Below, one piece after another: positions 12,196 through 13,568 of a stretch of 13,568 nucleotides of DNA. The DNA comes from Fibrobacterota bacterium. Lineage in GTDB: Bacteria; Fibrobacterota; Chitinivibrionia; Chitinivibrionales; JANQEN01. The first letter of the stretch is position 1. Each line of letters begins with the position of its first letter. Location of the stretch: the NCBI GenBank assembly GCA_030619215.1, contig JAUXBV010000027.1, positions 1 to 13,568 on the forward strand. The letters run 5' to 3'. The notes beneath the pieces were generated by a model that had not been told where the DNA came from, made no database searches, and saw only the letters and a list, made by a program, of their open reading frames with translations. Made by a program: the position numbers and the translations under genes.

Positions 12196-13568
12196 ATGAT
12201 ACAAAGAATCGCTCCATTTTATCGTATACTTCTCCTGACAGCACTTCCGTTAATTATTACTACCCAATCAGCGTATACCGCAGATATTAAAACCAGCAAA
12301 ACAAAAATCAACAATTCTTTAAAAGAGATCACTGATACTGATAAAAAGATCTCTTTAACGGAAGATAAGCTTGCCGTGCTTCGCTCGGATGTAGAGAAGG
12401 TAAAGCAGGACAGTATTACACGGGAAAATAATTTTAAGAAAAAGGTTAAGTCACTCAAAAAAGAGTTGGCGGGCCTTGATACCCTGCTTATTGGGAATAA
12501 AGCTGAACAGAGAAAAGTAGGCGAGCAGAGAGCTGAAGTTGTAAAGGACAGTGTTGCTGTTGAGAAGAAGAGAGCTGAAGCCATGCTGAAACTGGCCAAG
12601 GAGCGGGTGTATCTTGACAGCCTCATGGACGCAATGAAAAAGGAAGAAGAGGGGATTCAGAAAGAGAGAGAAAAAACAGGCAAAGACAGCAGTGATACCA
12701 AAAAAGCGCTTAGCGCCACGACAAAGGAGTTTAAGCGTGAACTGGCAGCCATAGACAGCATGATACCCATAGTTGGAAAGGAAAAGGAGATACTTTCTTC
12801 GCGGCATGATAAAATCAAACTGGACAACCTTATTGAAGAGAAGAAAAAGAGACTCGACTCCCTTATGAAATTGGATTATAAAATACGCCTGGAGGAGAAG
12901 GGCGATTTCCAGACGACCCAGAAGGCGCTTGGTGAGCTTCAGAAGAGACAGAAGAAGATGGCGGGGAATGCCGCTATTGCCGAATGGGAAAAGGAAGAAT
13001 CCAAGCTTACACTCAGCCTGAGAACGGTACGCCTTGACAGTATTGTGAATAAGAATAGTAGCGAGTTCAATGCGCTTGTTAATCAACGCAAGGAAAAGAA
13101 GCTGGATAGCGCTGAAGTATATAATGATTTTCAGAAGGAGTTTAAAGGGATAAAAAAGAAGCAAAAGAAGCTTGATGGCCTTACTAAAAGTATACAGAAA
13201 GTGTTAGATTCATGTAAGGTAAAATATGACAAGCTGAAGCCGGACAGTGTTGCAGTTGCTAAGCAGTATAAGAAAGATTTGAAGAAAATAAACAAAGAGG
13301 CAAGCCATATCGACAGCCTGGTGCAGGGGAAGAATAAAAAGTATGCAAAACTTGAAGGGCAGCGGAAGAAACTGCATCAGGACAGCCTGAAGGTGCAGAA
13401 GGAGAATACGGCAACGGTTAAGCAGGTGCGGCTGAAAGTTGCAAAGATGAAACAGTCTATCACTACAAAGGAAAAAGAGCTGGTAAAACTTAAGGATGCG
13501 AGAAAGAAGTCAGAGACGTCGTTAAAGTATGGGATAAGTCGGATCGTAGCCATGTCGTTCTGTGAGCC
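12196..13568 (+). CDS. Exported coiled-coil protein with 23-residue Asp-Ser repeats (3' end beyond the window)
   Basis: The frame from ATG 12196 stays open for 457 codons to the window end. AAGGA (12184-12188) is 7 nt upstream. Residues 1 to about 29 form a signal peptide (IQRI, a hydrophobic core with LLLTALPLII, then QSAYTA). The rest, to about residue 445, is almost wholly Lys/Glu/Leu/Ala/Gln-rich helix typical of a long coiled coil, with no membrane span. A Leu/Ile-Asp-Ser motif recurs on a 23-residue lattice (see the repeat entry). The last visible residues (YGISRIVAMSFCE) leave the coiled-coil composition and may begin a different C-terminal segment. Opposite-strand open frames over this gene are by-products of its Lys/Glu-rich codons. 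The protein is probably periplasmic or at the surface, as a spacer, tether or scaffold; no enzymatic domain is seen. I do not recognise a named family. Confidence 0.85.
   Translation, partial: MIQRIAPFYRILLLTALPLIITTQSAYTADIKTSKTKINNSLKEITDTDKKISLTEDKLAVLRSDVEKVKQDSITRENNFKKKVKSLKKELAGLDTLLIGNKAEQRKVGEQRAEVVKDSVAVEKKRAEAMLKLAKERVYLDSLMDAMKKEEEGIQKEREKTGKDSSDTKKALSATTKEFKRELAAIDSMIPIVGKEKEILSSRHDKIKLDNLIEEKKKRLDSLMKLDYKIRLEEKGDFQTTQKALGELQKRQKKMAGNAAIAEWEKEESKLTLSLRTVRLDSIVNKNSSEFNALVNQRKEKKLDSAEVYNDFQKEFKGIKKKQKKLDGLTKSIQKVLDSCKVKYDKLKPDSVAVAKQYKKDLKKINKEASHIDSLVQGKNKKYAKLEGQRKKLHQDSLKVQKENTATVKQVRLKVAKMKQSITTKEKELVKLKDARKKSETSLKYGISRIVAMSFCE
12340..13449 (+). repeat. 23-residue (69-nt) periodic Asp-Ser motif inside the coiled-coil protein
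   Basis: Asp codons begin at 12340, 12409, 12478, 12547, 12616, 12685, 12754 and 12823, exactly 69 nt apart (residues 49, 72, 95, 118, 141, 164, 187, 210). After a diverged stretch a second series begins at 13036, 13105, 13174, 13243, 13312 and 13381 (residues 281, 304, 327, 350, 373, 396), again 69 nt apart. Most are followed by Ser (otherwise Thr96, Asn211, Gly328, Lys50) and often preceded by Leu or Ile. Extra DS pairs at residues 221 and 338 fall 11 residues after a lattice position, and 338 to 350 is 12, implying 23 = 11 + 12. The units have diverged at the DNA level. Confidence 0.8.

Noticed and set aside
12219..13164. Open frames on the minus strand (12219-12626 and 12451-13164) encoding Phe/Leu/Ser-rich hydrophobic sequences.
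   Set aside because: They are antisense to the well-supported exported coiled-coil gene. Lys and Glu codons read backwards give Phe, Leu and Ser. They have no ribosome sites or family features.
1..13568. Search for tRNA or rRNA genes, CRISPR arrays, transposases, integrases and phage genes.
   Set aside because: None was recognised by eye on either strand; a covariance-model scan would be needed to exclude small RNAs.

Overview
The window looks like an accessory stretch of a bacterial chromosome, moderate to low in GC, with AT-rich gaps between genes. The best lineage clue is the C-terminal domain of the protein at 3318-4772. It resembles a type IX secretion (T9SS type A) sorting domain, which points to the FCB superphylum (Bacteroidota, Fibrobacterota and relatives). 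A second, decayed copy of the same domain lies at 11735-11887. Ordinary Shine-Dalgarno sites (AGGAGG before 3318, AAGGA before 12196) and secreted coiled-coil and VCBS-repeat proteins would suit a Fibrobacterota-like organism. The phylum assignment is inference.

Layout. (1) 1-948, minus strand: a secreted FecR-domain protein followed by the first codons of another secreted protein that leaves the window. (2) 1422-2825, minus: an Nramp/APC-fold transporter that lacks the usual metal-binding residues, with a long hairpin upstream. (3) 3318-4772, plus: a secreted seven-repeat FG-GAP/VCBS beta-propeller with a T9SS-like tail. (4) 4931-11173, minus: five genes in one direction. In transcription order they are a zinc metallopeptidase, an ATP-grasp ligase (ATGA overlap), a secreted protein of an unrecognised family, a kinase/PLP-enzyme fusion 15 bp later, and a second member of the unrecognised family. 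(5) 11282-11887, minus: a Nudix hydrolase directly behind the remnant of a T9SS sorting domain. (6) 12196-13568, plus: the first 457 codons of an exported coiled-coil protein that runs off the right edge.

The two parts most worth attention are the five-gene cluster and the coiled-coil protein. In the cluster, peptide-ligase, peptidase and kinase-lyase chemistry sits beside two paralogous exported proteins with no recognisable family. This could be a small metabolite or peptide-modification system, but the functional link is inferred from gene order only. The coiled-coil protein carries an Asp-Ser motif on a strict 23-residue (69-nt) lattice, with 11- and 12-residue half-steps. No RNA genes, CRISPR arrays, insertion sequences or phage genes were seen.
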